A stretch of 39,482 bases of DNA from Polyangiaceae bacterium (lineage in GTDB: Bacteria; Myxococcota_A; Polyangia; Polyangiales; Polyangiaceae), in contig WQYX01000034.1 of assembly GCA_009781005.1 (NCBI GenBank), positions 1 to 39,482 of the forward strand, given 5' to 3'. The stretch's first letter is position 1. Each line of letters begins with the position of its first letter. Made by a program: the position numbers and the translations under genes. Under the pieces are notes generated by a model that worked only from the letters and a program-made list of their open reading frames with translations, was not told the DNA's origin and ran no database searches. Shown here piece by piece: positions 1-7,909 of this stretch.

Positions 1-42
1 CGTACGCCGCAGGTCCGAGAAGCGCCGTACGCCCTTCGCAGC
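1..42. repeat. Left-edge copy of a 42-bp direct repeat
   Basis: The first 42 bases match 39441-39482 in the same orientation at 37 of 42 positions, counted by eye. Both copies begin CGTACGCCGCAGGTCCGA and contain a second CCGTACG. Because the match is imperfect, it is a repeat family member rather than an overlap left by circular closure. No function is visible. Confidence 0.7.
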
Positions 43-70
43 AAGAGGATCGGCCCGTCTGAGTGGAGTC

Positions 71-198
71 GTCGTGAATTATCCGGGCTAGGGCGGAGCG
101 CGAGCACCGGGCGGAACAGGCTTGATGCCTTTGAGCACGGAGCGCAGCGCCCAACCGACGCATCGATTTGCGCAGCAGGCTGGTCAACACGCTCTGAG
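71..198. repeat. 128-bp dispersed repeat, left inverted copy
   Basis: This segment is an inverted copy of 39241-39368. The outer part (71-95, containing ATCCGGGCTAGGGCG) and the inner part (about 145-198, containing GCAGCGCCCAACCGACGCAT and GCAGCAGGCTGGT) are nearly identical between copies, while the middle 45 bases differ. Conserved ends around a variable core suggest a non-autonomous mobile element or a structured repeat, but no transposase is present. It is the only recognisable content of the 274 bases before the kinase gene. Confidence 0.7.
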
Positions 199-274
199 CG
201 CGGCTGGCGTTTCTGCTGAAACGTCTCTGCGGGATTCGACGCGGAATCCTTGTTAGTCTTTCGGGCACGCCGCG

Positions 275-3200
275 ATGACGCAAGGGCAGCAAGCGCCCAA
301 GAGCGCAGACGACGCGAAGAAGTCTGAGATCGGAACGGTCCTCGTGAACCGCTACGAGGTTCTCCGCGAACTCGGTCGCGGCGGCATGGGTGTCGTGTAC
401 CTGTGCAAGGATCTCGTGAGCCACGAGCGCGTAGCACTCAAGCGCCTCAGGTCGCCCGAGGAAGCGAAGGCCACGCGCGCCGAGGAGAGCTGGTGGTTCC
501 AACAAGAGGCGCGCGCCGTCGCGTCGCTCGAGCACCCCGCGATCGTGCGCGCGCGCGACTTCGGGACGCTGCACGACGGCTCGCCGTACCTCGTGATGGA
601 TGCGCTGCCCGGCCGAAGCATCCATGAGTGGATGCACACTACAACGATGCCGTGGCCGGTCATTTGGGCGCTCGTCGATCAGGTGCTCGCCGGTCTCGCG
701 CATGCGCACGCGCGGCACATCATCCACGGCGATCTCAAACCGTCGAACGTCATGCTCGATCTCGCGTCGACGGGCAGGGGACCTCGCGCGTACGTCCTCG
801 ATCTCGGGCTCGCGTGGCTGCGCGAGTCTCGCCATGATTCGCGCCTCAATGGGGCACCGGAGCCCGAAGTCGCCGTTCATGCGGGTGCGGGCACCGTCGG
901 ATGGGTTGCGCCGGAGCAGATTCGTAAGCAAGCCACGCTCGTCGGTCCTGCCACCGATCTCTACGCGCTCGGGTGCATCGTCTATCGCGTGCTTTCCGGC
1001 AAGGAAGTCTTCGAGGGCAACGCTCAAGAGGTCTTGCGCGCGCACAAGCGCACGCCTGCGCCGCCGCCGCCGCTGCCCGAGGGTGTTCCCCCGCAAGTTG
1101 CAACCTTCATCCAGCGCCTCCTCGCCAAGAAACCATGGCATCGTTTCGATCTCGCGGCCGATGCGCGCAGGCTCTGGGCGCAGTTCCGGCCGCGTCACGC
1201 GCCCACGCTCGAGGAGACCGTGGCGAGCGCGCCCGCACCTGTGCCCGAGCCGTCGAGCACGCCGGAGATGGGGCGCGTCGTGGCCGCTGCAAAGTCGCTC
1301 GCGCCGGGGCTTCTGTCGCTCCGCCCGTCGCCGATGGTGGCACGCGAATCCGAGCGTCAAGAGCTCATGGACGTCGCGCTGTCGGTCTGCGCCGGGCAGC
1401 CACCGCAGCACCGCATGGTGGCTCTCATCGGCGAAGCTGGTGTTGGCAAGAGCCGCCTCGCCGAATGGATGTGCGAGCAGGTTCACGAGCGCGGACTCAT
1501 GTGGCCGCTGCGCGCGCGCTATGGTCGCACGCCGTCCCCGCTCGACGGCCTCACAGGCGCCGTCAACTCGTTCTACGGCCTGCAAGGTGCCGATCGCGAC
1601 ACCGTCGAGCAGACGCTGATCGATCATTGGGAGGTCGACAAGAACAACGGCGACGAGCTCGCGTGGGTTGCCGCAACGGCGGAGTGGCTGCGACCCACGC
1701 CGCCGGGCACGGTTTTGCCGGTTGGTCCATCCGGCAAGCGCTTCGTGCTCGACACGCCGGAGTTGAGGTTCGCTGTCGCGCGCCGCGTCCTCGAGCGCAT
1801 CGCTGCCGATCGCCCGGTGATGATCTGGTTCGATGATCTCCATCTGACGAGCGCGAACACGTTCGAGACGCTCGCGCGCATCAAGCGCGATGCTCCGGGC
1901 CTGCGCGTGCTCATCGTGGCAACGGCCCGTAGCGAATCGCTCGAGACGGATCTCGACGCTGCCGTGCGGATGGAAGCGTTACGCGCCGATTGGAGCGGTA
2001 GGGTCATCGAGCTGCGCCCGCTCGCCGCGGAAGAGACCAAAGTGCTGCTTCGCGCGACGTTGCCGCTCCAGGAGAGCGCCGTGCAAGCGGCCGTCACGCA
2101 GAGTCGCGGCAATCCACTTTTCGCGTTGCAGCTTCTGCACGCGTGGGCTGGCGGCGGCTACTTCACGATCGATGGCGGAAAGTACAAGGTGCCGGATGCG
2201 GCGCTGCATGGGCGCGCCATCACCACCGCGGATCTCTGGGACGAGCGCCTGCGTGCCGTGCCGAGTGATCTTCGCCTCGCGGCGTACGCGGCGGCCGCTC
2301 TCGGCGACGACGTTCGTGGCGTGGTGCTGAAAACGCTGCTCGTCTCGCTTGGAATGAATCCTCGCGACGCGCTCGTCACTCTCACGCGCGCACAGATCCT
2401 CCTCGCGTCGGGGAGCGATCAGTTCCGCTGGCCGCACGCGCTCCTGCAAGAGCACCTGCTCGGTCGCTTGCACGAGAGGAGCGACGCTCCGGCCATCTTC
2501 CGGCTTGCAGCGATGGCGCTTGCGCGTCACCCCGAGGTTGGTTCACGGCGCATCATGAAGCACCGCGTTCGCAACCTCCTGCGCGCCGGAGACAACGACG
2601 CGGCCGCGCGCGTCATGTTCAACTTCATCGAGGGTGCTTGGGCGCGCGGCCGCGATACGGCGGCAACGCTCAAGGATCTGACGATGCTCGACGGGCGCAT
2701 CGCAGGCGCTGCCGCAGCCGAGTACGCGTATTGGCGCGCCGAAGCGCTCCGCCACATCGGCAGACTCGATGAAGCTCGCGCGTGTGGCGAGGCCTCGCGG
2801 CGCGCCTTCGAGCAGGCTGGCGACAAGACGAGGGAGGCTCACGCGCTTCGCTTGCTCGGACACCTCGCAGCCGATCAGGGAGCACCCGCGCAAGGGCGTC
2901 TTCGAGTGGCGCTCGCTATCTCGCGCTTCGCGGAGCTCGAAGACGAACGCGGTCTTGCCGCGTCTCTCGTCGTACTCGGCGAGATCGACTACCTGCTCGG
3001 CGAGCATGAGCGTGCTCGTGAAGTGCTCCTCGAGGCGAGAATGCACTGCTCGAGAGTCTCCGACATGCTCGGTGGCGCGCAGTGCTTCATTCTTCTTGCG
3101 ATGATTGAAACGGCTGCCGGCGACTGTCAGCGTGCACGCGAACTGCTTACCCAAGCGCGCCAGTCTTTCGACGCCATCGGGTATCGCCTTGGCATGGCTC

Positions 3201-3769
3201 AGTGCGACGTCGTGCTTGGCCACGCCGATCACCGCGCCGGCGAGATGGATGCCGCGCGTGCGCGCGCGCTCTCCGCGCGCGCTGCATTTCGGGAGCTCAC
3301 GAACCCGCGCGGCGAAGCTGCGTGTGAGCGACTGCTCTCTCTCGTTGCCATCGACACGGACGACTTCGCGGCAGCAGGTGTGCACGCGTCCGTTGCTGCA
3401 AAGATCTTCGAGCGCCTTCAGGATCCGTGGGGAGATCTCGAAGCACGGCTCTTGCTCGCGCAGGTTGCGCTCGCAAAGGGCGATCCGCTGGCCAGACAGC
3501 TCGCGAAGGATTGTGAGCGGATCGTGCTCGACGAAGCCGAGCCAAGGCAGCATCGTCATCTCACGCTCGCGTGGCTCGCGCAGACCGAAGAGCGATGGCA
3601 CGACGCCGCCACCGAGATCGATCGAGCTCGCGCCGCGTTCGGCAATACGACTCTATGCGGCGACCACACCCTTCAACTGCTCGAGCGATTCGCGTGCATG
3701 CCGTGGCTGGGCCCGGCAGCGGCAAAGGTGAATGCCTGGCTCGATATGATGCCCCCATCCGCGCGGTGA
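275..3769 (+). CDS. Ser/Thr protein kinase with AAA ATPase and TPR regions
   Basis: Large cytoplasmic signalling protein of 1164 aa. The kinase domain spans about residues 27-300: glycine loop GRGGMG, ATP lysine K56 in VALKRL, catalytic loop HGDLKPSN (D153, N158), DLG at 176 in place of DFG, and VAPEQ at 211. The usual HRD is HGD, so the arginine that contacts the activation-loop phosphate is absent. A Pro-rich linker leads to an AAA_16-like ATPase with Walker A GEAGVGKS (386-393) and a Walker B-like MIWFDD. The rest, from about residue 700, is helical repeats of TPR type (runs such as DEARACGEASRRAFEQAG). This architecture is typical of the expanded kinase set of myxobacteria and resembles PknK-type regulators. 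No transmembrane segment is seen. The target is unknown. The ATG at 275 leaves a complete glycine loop; no clear Shine-Dalgarno precedes it. Confidence 0.93.
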   Translation: MTQGQQAPKSADDAKKSEIGTVLVNRYEVLRELGRGGMGVVYLCKDLVSHERVALKRLRSPEEAKATRAEESWWFQQEARAVASLEHPAIVRARDFGTLHDGSPYLVMDALPGRSIHEWMHTTTMPWPVIWALVDQVLAGLAHAHARHIIHGDLKPSNVMLDLASTGRGPRAYVLDLGLAWLRESRHDSRLNGAPEPEVAVHAGAGTVGWVAPEQIRKQATLVGPATDLYALGCIVYRVLSGKEVFEGNAQEVLRAHKRTPAPPPPLPEGVPPQVATFIQRLLAKKPWHRFDLAADARRLWAQFRPRHAPTLEETVASAPAPVPEPSSTPEMGRVVAAAKSLAPGLLSLRPSPMVARESERQELMDVALSVCAGQPPQHRMVALIGEAGVGKSRLAEWMCEQVHERGLMWPLRARYGRTPSPLDGLTGAVNSFYGLQGADRDTVEQTLIDHWEVDKNNGDELAWVAATAEWLRPTPPGTVLPVGPSGKRFVLDTPELRFAVARRVLERIAADRPVMIWFDDLHLTSANTFETLARIKRDAPGLRVLIVATARSESLETDLDAAVRMEALRADWSGRVIELRPLAAEETKVLLRATLPLQESAVQAAVTQSRGNPLFALQLLHAWAGGGYFTIDGGKYKVPDAALHGRAITTADLWDERLRAVPSDLRLAAYAAAALGDDVRGVVLKTLLVSLGMNPRDALVTLTRAQILLASGSDQFRWPHALLQEHLLGRLHERSDAPAIFRLAAMALARHPEVGSRRIMKHRVRNLLRAGDNDAAARVMFNFIEGAWARGRDTAATLKDLTMLDGRIAGAAAAEYAYWRAEALRHIGRLDEARACGEASRRAFEQAGDKTREAHALRLLGHLAADQGAPAQGRLRVALAISRFAELEDERGLAASLVVLGEIDYLLGEHERAREVLLEARMHCSRVSDMLGGAQCFILLAMIETAAGDCQRARELLTQARQSFDAIGYRLGMAQCDVVLGHADHRAGEMDAARARALSARAAFRELTNPRGEAACERLLSLVAIDTDDFAAAGVHASVAAKIFERLQDPWGDLEARLLLAQVALAKGDPLARQLAKDCERIVLDEAEPRQHRHLTLAWLAQTEERWHDAATEIDRARAAFGNTTLCGDHTLQLLERFACMPWLGPAAAKVNAWLDMMPPSAR

Positions 3770-3833
3770 GCGGAGCGAGACACGTAAAAAAGCGGTGGAG
3801 AAACTTTTTTGGTGTTCTAGAGTGCGCGCCAAT

Positions 3834-3962
3834 ATGTCGACTCCGCAGGATTCTCCGAAGCGCCGCAAGCAGAAGGCTCGTCGTACGAAACAGCTCGCCG
3901 AGTGGCGCGTGAAGAAGGCCGCGGAGGGCACCAAAGCGGCCCCGAAAACAGTTGCCGAGTAG
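3834..3962 (+). CDS. Small, very basic 42-aa protein
   Basis: An ATG at 3834 opens a 42-codon frame ending in TAG at 3962. The product is strongly basic and Ala/Lys/Arg-rich (KRRKQKARRTKQLAEW near the N-terminus, AAPKTVAE at the end), with no signal peptide or membrane segment. Basic composition over the whole length and a frame clear of neighbouring genes favour a real gene. It could bind nucleic acid or ribosomes, but that is a guess from charge alone. No good ribosome binding site is visible, so it could also be chance coding. Confidence 0.45.
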   Translation: MSTPQDSPKRRKQKARRTKQLAEWRVKKAAEGTKAAPKTVAE

Positions 3963-4081
3963 GTCGCACGAGAACAGTGGATGTCTACATAGTGACCCAG
4001 GTTCTAGCGAGTGTGGGCGCTGTCTATCACGTCCGCCGGCAGCGATCGGCCGAGATTCTTTATACCGTTCGCGGTGAGCTC

Positions 4082-4456
4082 ATGAGCGCTACGCCGAGGT
4101 TTTATCTCGTGAAGGGCGAGGGGCAGGAGGCGCTTGCCGATCTCTGCGCGAACTTCATCAAGACGAAGTACGACATCGCGGTGAACGGCGAGCCGCTCGC
4201 GTCGATTGTGTTCCCGGCGGTTGCGTTCAAGAAGACGTTGATTCTCACGGCAGCCGGTCAAACGTACTTGGCCGATGGCGGCGTCTTCAAAGGCATCTTC
4301 CAATGCAAAGACGACGCGGGCGAGATCGTGCTCGAGATCGCAAAAGAGCTCGCGATTCGCGATACGTTCCGCATGTCTCGCAACGAGACCCTGCCCCTGG
4401 AAGTGGGGCTGCTCTCCGTCGCGGCCATCCACTCACGATATTACGAGATGGTTTGA
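4082..4456 (+). CDS. Conserved-looking hypothetical protein
   Basis: A soluble 124-aa protein not assigned to a family. It begins MSATPRFYLVKGEGQEALAD and ends AAIHSRYYEMV, with alternating hydrophobic strands (IVFPAVAFKKTLILTAAG) suggesting a small alpha/beta fold. The open frame extends upstream to 3902, but that would overlap the small basic ORF. The ATG at 4082 is preceded by GGTGAG six bases away, so it was chosen. It converges on the acyl-AMP ligase with a gap of 28 bases. Function unknown. Confidence 0.7.
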   Translation: MSATPRFYLVKGEGQEALADLCANFIKTKYDIAVNGEPLASIVFPAVAFKKTLILTAAGQTYLADGGVFKGIFQCKDDAGEIVLEIAKELAIRDTFRMSRNETLPLEVGLLSVAAIHSRYYEMV

Positions 4457-4484
4457 CCACTTTCGCCGCGCTGGCGAGGCTCCT

Positions 4485-6368
4485 CTATTTCCTTATGCGG
4501 CCGCCGAGGACCGCAAGTTTGAAGTAAGAGAGCTGACTCTTCGCGGCTTCTTTGAACATGCCGATTTTGTCGGTGTCGCGCGCGCTCTTGCGTGAGAGAA
4601 GCTCGCCCTTCTCATAGAGCTCGCGGGTTTTGGCGCGCTGAAGTTTGCCGCTGGATGTCTTTGGCAAGATGCCGTGGGCGAGCGGGATGACGTCGTCGAG
4701 CGCGAGTCCCATGCCTTCTTGCACGGCCTTGCGCACGGCTGCTGCGACGGGCGCGCGCGCCAGGGCGAGCGCCTTTGCATCGAATTCTTTGGGAGCGTCG
4801 TGCGCTTCGAACGCGACGACGACGCGCTCGCGATCGCGTTCGATCCCAGACGGATCGCGAGCACCAAAGGCGATCACGTTCCCCCTGCGCACTCCCTCGA
4901 CCTGGCTCGCCAGCCACTCGATGTCCTGCGGATAGTAGTTGCGGCCGTTGACGATGATGACTTCCTTCGAGCGGCCGCAGATGTAAAGGCGTCCCTCGTC
5001 GAGGAAGCCGAGATCGCCGGTCTTGAGCCACTCTCCGACGAACGTGGTGCGCGTGCGTTCGGCGTCTTCCCAGTAACTCTTCATCACGCTCGGGCCCTTG
5101 ATGCGGATCTCGCCGACGCGCCCTTCGGGCAGCGGGATCGCGTGCTCGTCGCTGCCCTGCTCGAAGATCGCAATCTCGTGCCGAGGGAATTTCTTTCCGC
5201 ACGAGACGAGGCGCACGCCCTGTTCGTTGTCGTCGTTGACCTTGTTGACGAGGCTCTCGGCCCAGAGCGTCTCGCTGTTGATGGAGAGCGTCTTCATGCC
5301 TTCGCCGAGCTCGGAAAACGCGATGGCGAGCGACGACTCGGCCATGCCATACGACGGCAAGAGCGCATTCGCATGGAAGCCAATCTCAGCGAACCTCGTT
5401 GCGAAGGCCTCCAGTGTCTCGGCGCGGATAGGTTCGGCACCGCAGCCAGCCACGCGCCAGCTCGAAAGATCGATCCCCGACAGATCGCTTTCCCGAATGC
5501 GTTTGAGGCACAGGGCGTAAGCGAAGTTTGGTGCGTACGCGATGGTGCCCTTGTGGCGCGTGATGGCTTGAAACCAACTCACGGGGCGCTTGAGAAAGAG
5601 GAGCGGTGGCAAAAAGACGATGGGGATGCGGTAGATGAGCGGCGAGAGCACGAATCCGATGAGCCCCATGTCGTGGTAGAGCGGCAGCCACGAGATGCCG
5701 GTGTCTCGATCGGTCAGGCGAAGGCCATCGTGCATAATGCACCTAACGTTCGCCATGAGGTTCTCGTGCGTGAGCGTCACGCCTTTGGGGCGGGAAGTCG
5801 AACCGCTCGTGAACTGGAGGAAGGCGACGTCGTCGGGACCGAGTTTGACGCCTTTGAGCGGCTCGAGCGACTCGCGGATGGCTTCGACGGCGACGATCTG
5901 TTCGAGAGACGGCGACGCGGCTTGCACCGTGCCGAGCAGGCGCTTGATCTGCGCCGTGGTGACGAGGGCCTTTGCGCCGCTCTTGGCGACGATGTGGCGC
6001 GTGTTGTCGAGATACGTCTGGAGCTGGCCGATGCCGAGCGGCGGATAGATGGGCACGGGGATGATGCCCGCGCGAACGGCGCCGAAGAAACAGAGAACGA
6101 AGTCTTCGTTGGCTGGAAGGATCAGCGCGACGCGATCTCCCTTTTCGAGGCCGAGGGCTTGCAGCGCGCCGCCGTAGCGCGCGCTCGATCGCTCGAGAGC
6201 CGTGTACGAGAACGACGCCTCGCTCGTGGCTTTTGCGGCAAAGCCCGGTACGCCCTCGTCCGAAATGAAGCGAAAGCCGATGGTCGGATCGGCTTTGGCG
6301 GCACTCTCGATCGCATGCGCAAACGTAGGGAATGACGGGGGGTCGGCGTTGGTCGACGCGGGCGACAT
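4485..6368 (-). CDS. Fatty-acyl-AMP ligase (FAAL-type adenylating enzyme)
   Basis: ANL-superfamily enzyme of 627 aa. It activates a fatty acid as acyl-adenylate, normally for transfer to an acyl carrier protein rather than to CoA. The P-loop is FTSGSTSRPKGV. The motif SYGMAESSLA and the C-terminal lid KTGDLGFLDEGRLYICGRSKE are present, followed by GRNYYPQDIE and the catalytic-lysine region LPKTSSGKLQRAKT. The segment LFLKRPVSWFQAITRHKGT plus APNFAYALC is characteristic of FAALs rather than acyl-CoA synthetases. Its ATG at 6368 lies just beside a partial copy of the 123-bp repeat. An ACP gene (11874-12155) lies 5.5 kb away and is a plausible acceptor, but the two are not in one operon. Confidence 0.92.
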   Translation of the reverse strand: MSPASTNADPPSFPTFAHAIESAAKADPTIGFRFISDEGVPGFAAKATSEASFSYTALERSSARYGGALQALGLEKGDRVALILPANEDFVLCFFGAVRAGIIPVPIYPPLGIGQLQTYLDNTRHIVAKSGAKALVTTAQIKRLLGTVQAASPSLEQIVAVEAIRESLEPLKGVKLGPDDVAFLQFTSGSTSRPKGVTLTHENLMANVRCIMHDGLRLTDRDTGISWLPLYHDMGLIGFVLSPLIYRIPIVFLPPLLFLKRPVSWFQAITRHKGTIAYAPNFAYALCLKRIRESDLSGIDLSSWRVAGCGAEPIRAETLEAFATRFAEIGFHANALLPSYGMAESSLAIAFSELGEGMKTLSINSETLWAESLVNKVNDDNEQGVRLVSCGKKFPRHEIAIFEQGSDEHAIPLPEGRVGEIRIKGPSVMKSYWEDAERTRTTFVGEWLKTGDLGFLDEGRLYICGRSKEVIIVNGRNYYPQDIEWLASQVEGVRRGNVIAFGARDPSGIERDRERVVVAFEAHDAPKEFDAKALALARAPVAAAVRKAVQEGMGLALDDVIPLAHGILPKTSSGKLQRAKTRELYEKGELLSRKSARDTDKIGMFKEAAKSQLSYFKLAVLGGRIRK

Positions 6369-6388
6369 CGCTGCCCATTATTAGCAGA

Positions 6389-6426
6389 GACCGCTTTCGA
6401 TTTGCCGCGATCTCAGTTGTGGCCCC
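6389..6426. repeat. Partial copy C of the 123-bp inverted-repeat element
   Basis: Begins with the same GACCGCTTTCGATTTGCCGC terminus as the full copies at 17143 and 36347. It follows them through GATCTCA and, after a 2-base gap, GTTG-GGCC, then diverges. The opposite GAAAGCGGTC terminus is not found nearby, so the copy is truncated or replaced. It lies between the divergent FAAL gene and the gene at 6573. Confidence 0.75.
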
Positions 6427-6430
6427 ATCC

Positions 6431-6449
6431 GCCACGGCTTCGCCGTGGC
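6431..6449. other. Perfect 8-bp hairpin in the intergenic region
   Basis: GCCACGGC and GCCGTGGC are separated by the 3-base loop TTC, giving a perfect 8-bp stem. No T-run follows, and both flanking genes point away from it, so it is not a terminator for either. It immediately follows the truncated repeat and may be part of a variant of that element. Confidence 0.5.
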
Positions 6450-6521
6450 CGCCTTCCCCTCTCGAAGGCACGGGCGGGGAAAGCCTTTTGTGGGTTTCTT
6501 AGCGATCTCGTTCACTCATCT

Positions 6522-6551
6522 TTGACAGACGCCGTGGCTCTTCGCGATACT
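6522..6551 (+). promoter_or_regulatory. Sigma-70-type promoter for the gene at 6573
   Basis: A perfect -35 hexamer TTGACA (6522-6527) and a -10-like GATACT (6546-6551) are separated by 18 bases. The expected start site is near 6558, directly before the GGAGG ribosome binding site at 6559-6563, giving a very short leader. Confidence 0.55.
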
Positions 6552-6572
6552 TGTGCCCGGAGGCTCACAGAG

Positions 6573-6836
6573 ATGGCGTTGATCGAAACCGAAGAAGCTG
6601 CACGTCGTCTTGCTCGTGCCATTGCGAGCGATCTCAGCCTCTACAACGAGGACAAGATCGTCAACGGCATCATGAACGACAACCTCTTCGACACCCTCGC
6701 GGAGGAAATCGAGGAGGGACGTGCACTCTTCAAGCGTCGCGTGGCTACCGAGCTTTACGCGCGCAACTTCTACGACCGCGCTCTTGTCGACATTCTCATC
6801 AAGGCCAAGGGCCACATCAAATCGAAGATCTGGTAG
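6573..6836 (+). CDS. Small conserved-looking helical protein
   Basis: An 87-aa protein beginning MALIETEEAARRLARAIASD and ending AKGHIKSKIW. It is charged, apparently all-helical, and lacks a signal peptide or membrane segment. The ATG at 6573 has GGAGG ten bases upstream and a good promoter before that; an in-frame open stretch reaching back to 6402 runs through repeat sequence and is not believed. The downstream pseudouridine synthase begins 35 bases after the stop, so the two may be co-transcribed. I do not recognise a named domain. Confidence 0.8.
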   Translation: MALIETEEAARRLARAIASDLSLYNEDKIVNGIMNDNLFDTLAEEIEEGRALFKRRVATELYARNFYDRALVDILIKAKGHIKSKIW

Positions 6837-6871
6837 CGGCGCTGCGTTCCGAAACCGAACCAAAACCGATC

Positions 6872-7825
6872 GTGCTCGTGGTCCCGCGCGAAGGCGGAGG
6901 GGCACGGCTCGACAGGTTCCTCGCGTCCACGCTCTCGCTGATGGACGGCGGGCCGTCGCGATCGGAGCTAAAGCGGTGGATTGGCCGCGGCGGCGTGACG
7001 GTCGACGGAGTCGTGAAGAAGGCCGCCGACAAACTTCGCGAGGGTGCGCGCATCCGCGTCGAGCCCGAGCCTCCGCCGCCGACCGAAGCACTTGCCGAGG
7101 CCGGCATCGAGTTCGAAACCATTTACATGGATGATGCAATCATCGTGGTCGACAAACCCCCGGGGCTCGTCGTGCATCCTGCACGCGGCCATCGATCGGG
7201 CACGCTCGTCAACGGCCTGCTCGCGTGTGGGGTGTTCGATCTGCCTGACGGCGAAGAAGAGGATCGAAGTCGCCCGGGCATCGTGCATCGCCTCGACAAG
7301 GGAACGAGCGGGCTCATGGTGATCGCGCGAGAGCCGCATGCGCGCGAGCATCTCAAGGGGCAGTTCGCGAATCATTCGATCGAGCGCGAATACGTCGCGA
7401 TCTGCGTTGGCGACGTAAAAAAGAAGACGTTCGACACATTTTACGGGCGTCATCCTCGTGACCGAGTGAAGTTTTCGTCGAACGTGACGACTGGAAAGCG
7501 CGCCGTCACGCACACCCGTCCGCTCGAGAGCTTCGCGTCGGGTGCAGCAACGCTCGTCGCATGCCGTCTCGAGACGGGGCGAACGCATCAGATCCGCGTT
7601 CACTTGTCGGAGAGCCGGACGCCCATCCTTGGCGACGACGTTTACGGCAAGACGCCGAAGCATCCGGTGCTTCGCGAAGCCGCCGAGACGCTCGCGCGGC
7701 CGGCTCTGCACGCGCGGCTCCTCGGCTTCGTGCATCCGACAACGGGCGACGAGATCCGTTTCGAGTCCGATCCTCCCGCGGATTTTCAGCTTGCGCTCAC
7801 CACGCTCCGCGCCATCCCGGGATAA
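6872..7825 (+). CDS. RluA/RluD-family rRNA pseudouridine synthase
   Basis: Converts specific uridines of rRNA (possibly 23S, as RluD does) to pseudouridine. The N-terminal S4 RNA-binding domain covers about residues 1-65 (ARLDRFLAS, SRSELKRWIGRGGVTVDG). The catalytic domain follows, with DKPPGLVVHPARGH and the signature HRLDKGTSGLMV carrying the nucleophilic Asp; GRTHQIRVHL and GDDVYG are also present. The frame is open further upstream, but only the GTG at 6872 gives a normal start (317 aa against 326 for E. coli RluD) without overlapping the upstream gene. No strong Shine-Dalgarno is seen, so the start is tentative. The exact target uridine cannot be read from sequence. Confidence 0.92.
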   Translation: MLVVPREGGGARLDRFLASTLSLMDGGPSRSELKRWIGRGGVTVDGVVKKAADKLREGARIRVEPEPPPPTEALAEAGIEFETIYMDDAIIVVDKPPGLVVHPARGHRSGTLVNGLLACGVFDLPDGEEEDRSRPGIVHRLDKGTSGLMVIAREPHAREHLKGQFANHSIEREYVAICVGDVKKKTFDTFYGRHPRDRVKFSSNVTTGKRAVTHTRPLESFASGAATLVACRLETGRTHQIRVHLSESRTPILGDDVYGKTPKHPVLREAAETLARPALHARLLGFVHPTTGDEIRFESDPPADFQLALTTLRAIPG

Positions 7826-7832
7826 GACCTCG

Positions 7833-7903
7833 AGGGGCAGACACGGGGGTCTGCCCCTACAGTCGTCAACGCATTCGTAGGGGCGGCCCCCCGTGTCCGC
7901 CCT
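7833..7903. terminator. Two inverted hairpin repeats between convergent genes
   Basis: The first hairpin has a perfect 10-bp stem AGGGGCAGAC/GTCTGCCCCT (7833-7842 and 7849-7858) with loop ACGGGG. The second, 7880-7903, is a related sequence (GGGGCGG...CCGCCC around CCCCCGTGT) in opposite orientation to the first. Both lie between the stop of the pseudouridine synthase (7825) and the stop of the convergent membrane protein (7910). They could act as a bidirectional terminator, although no T-run follows. The core GGGGC(A/G)GNCCCCCGTGT resembles a palindromic intergenic repeat seen in many unrelated bacterial genomes (from memory, not searched). Confidence 0.6.
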
Positions 7904-7909
7904 GTTGTA

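Noticed and set aside
4674..6335. 553-codon plus-strand frame opposite the FAAL gene
   Set aside because: Antisense to an enzyme with all expected motifs; the translation is low-complexity and charged.
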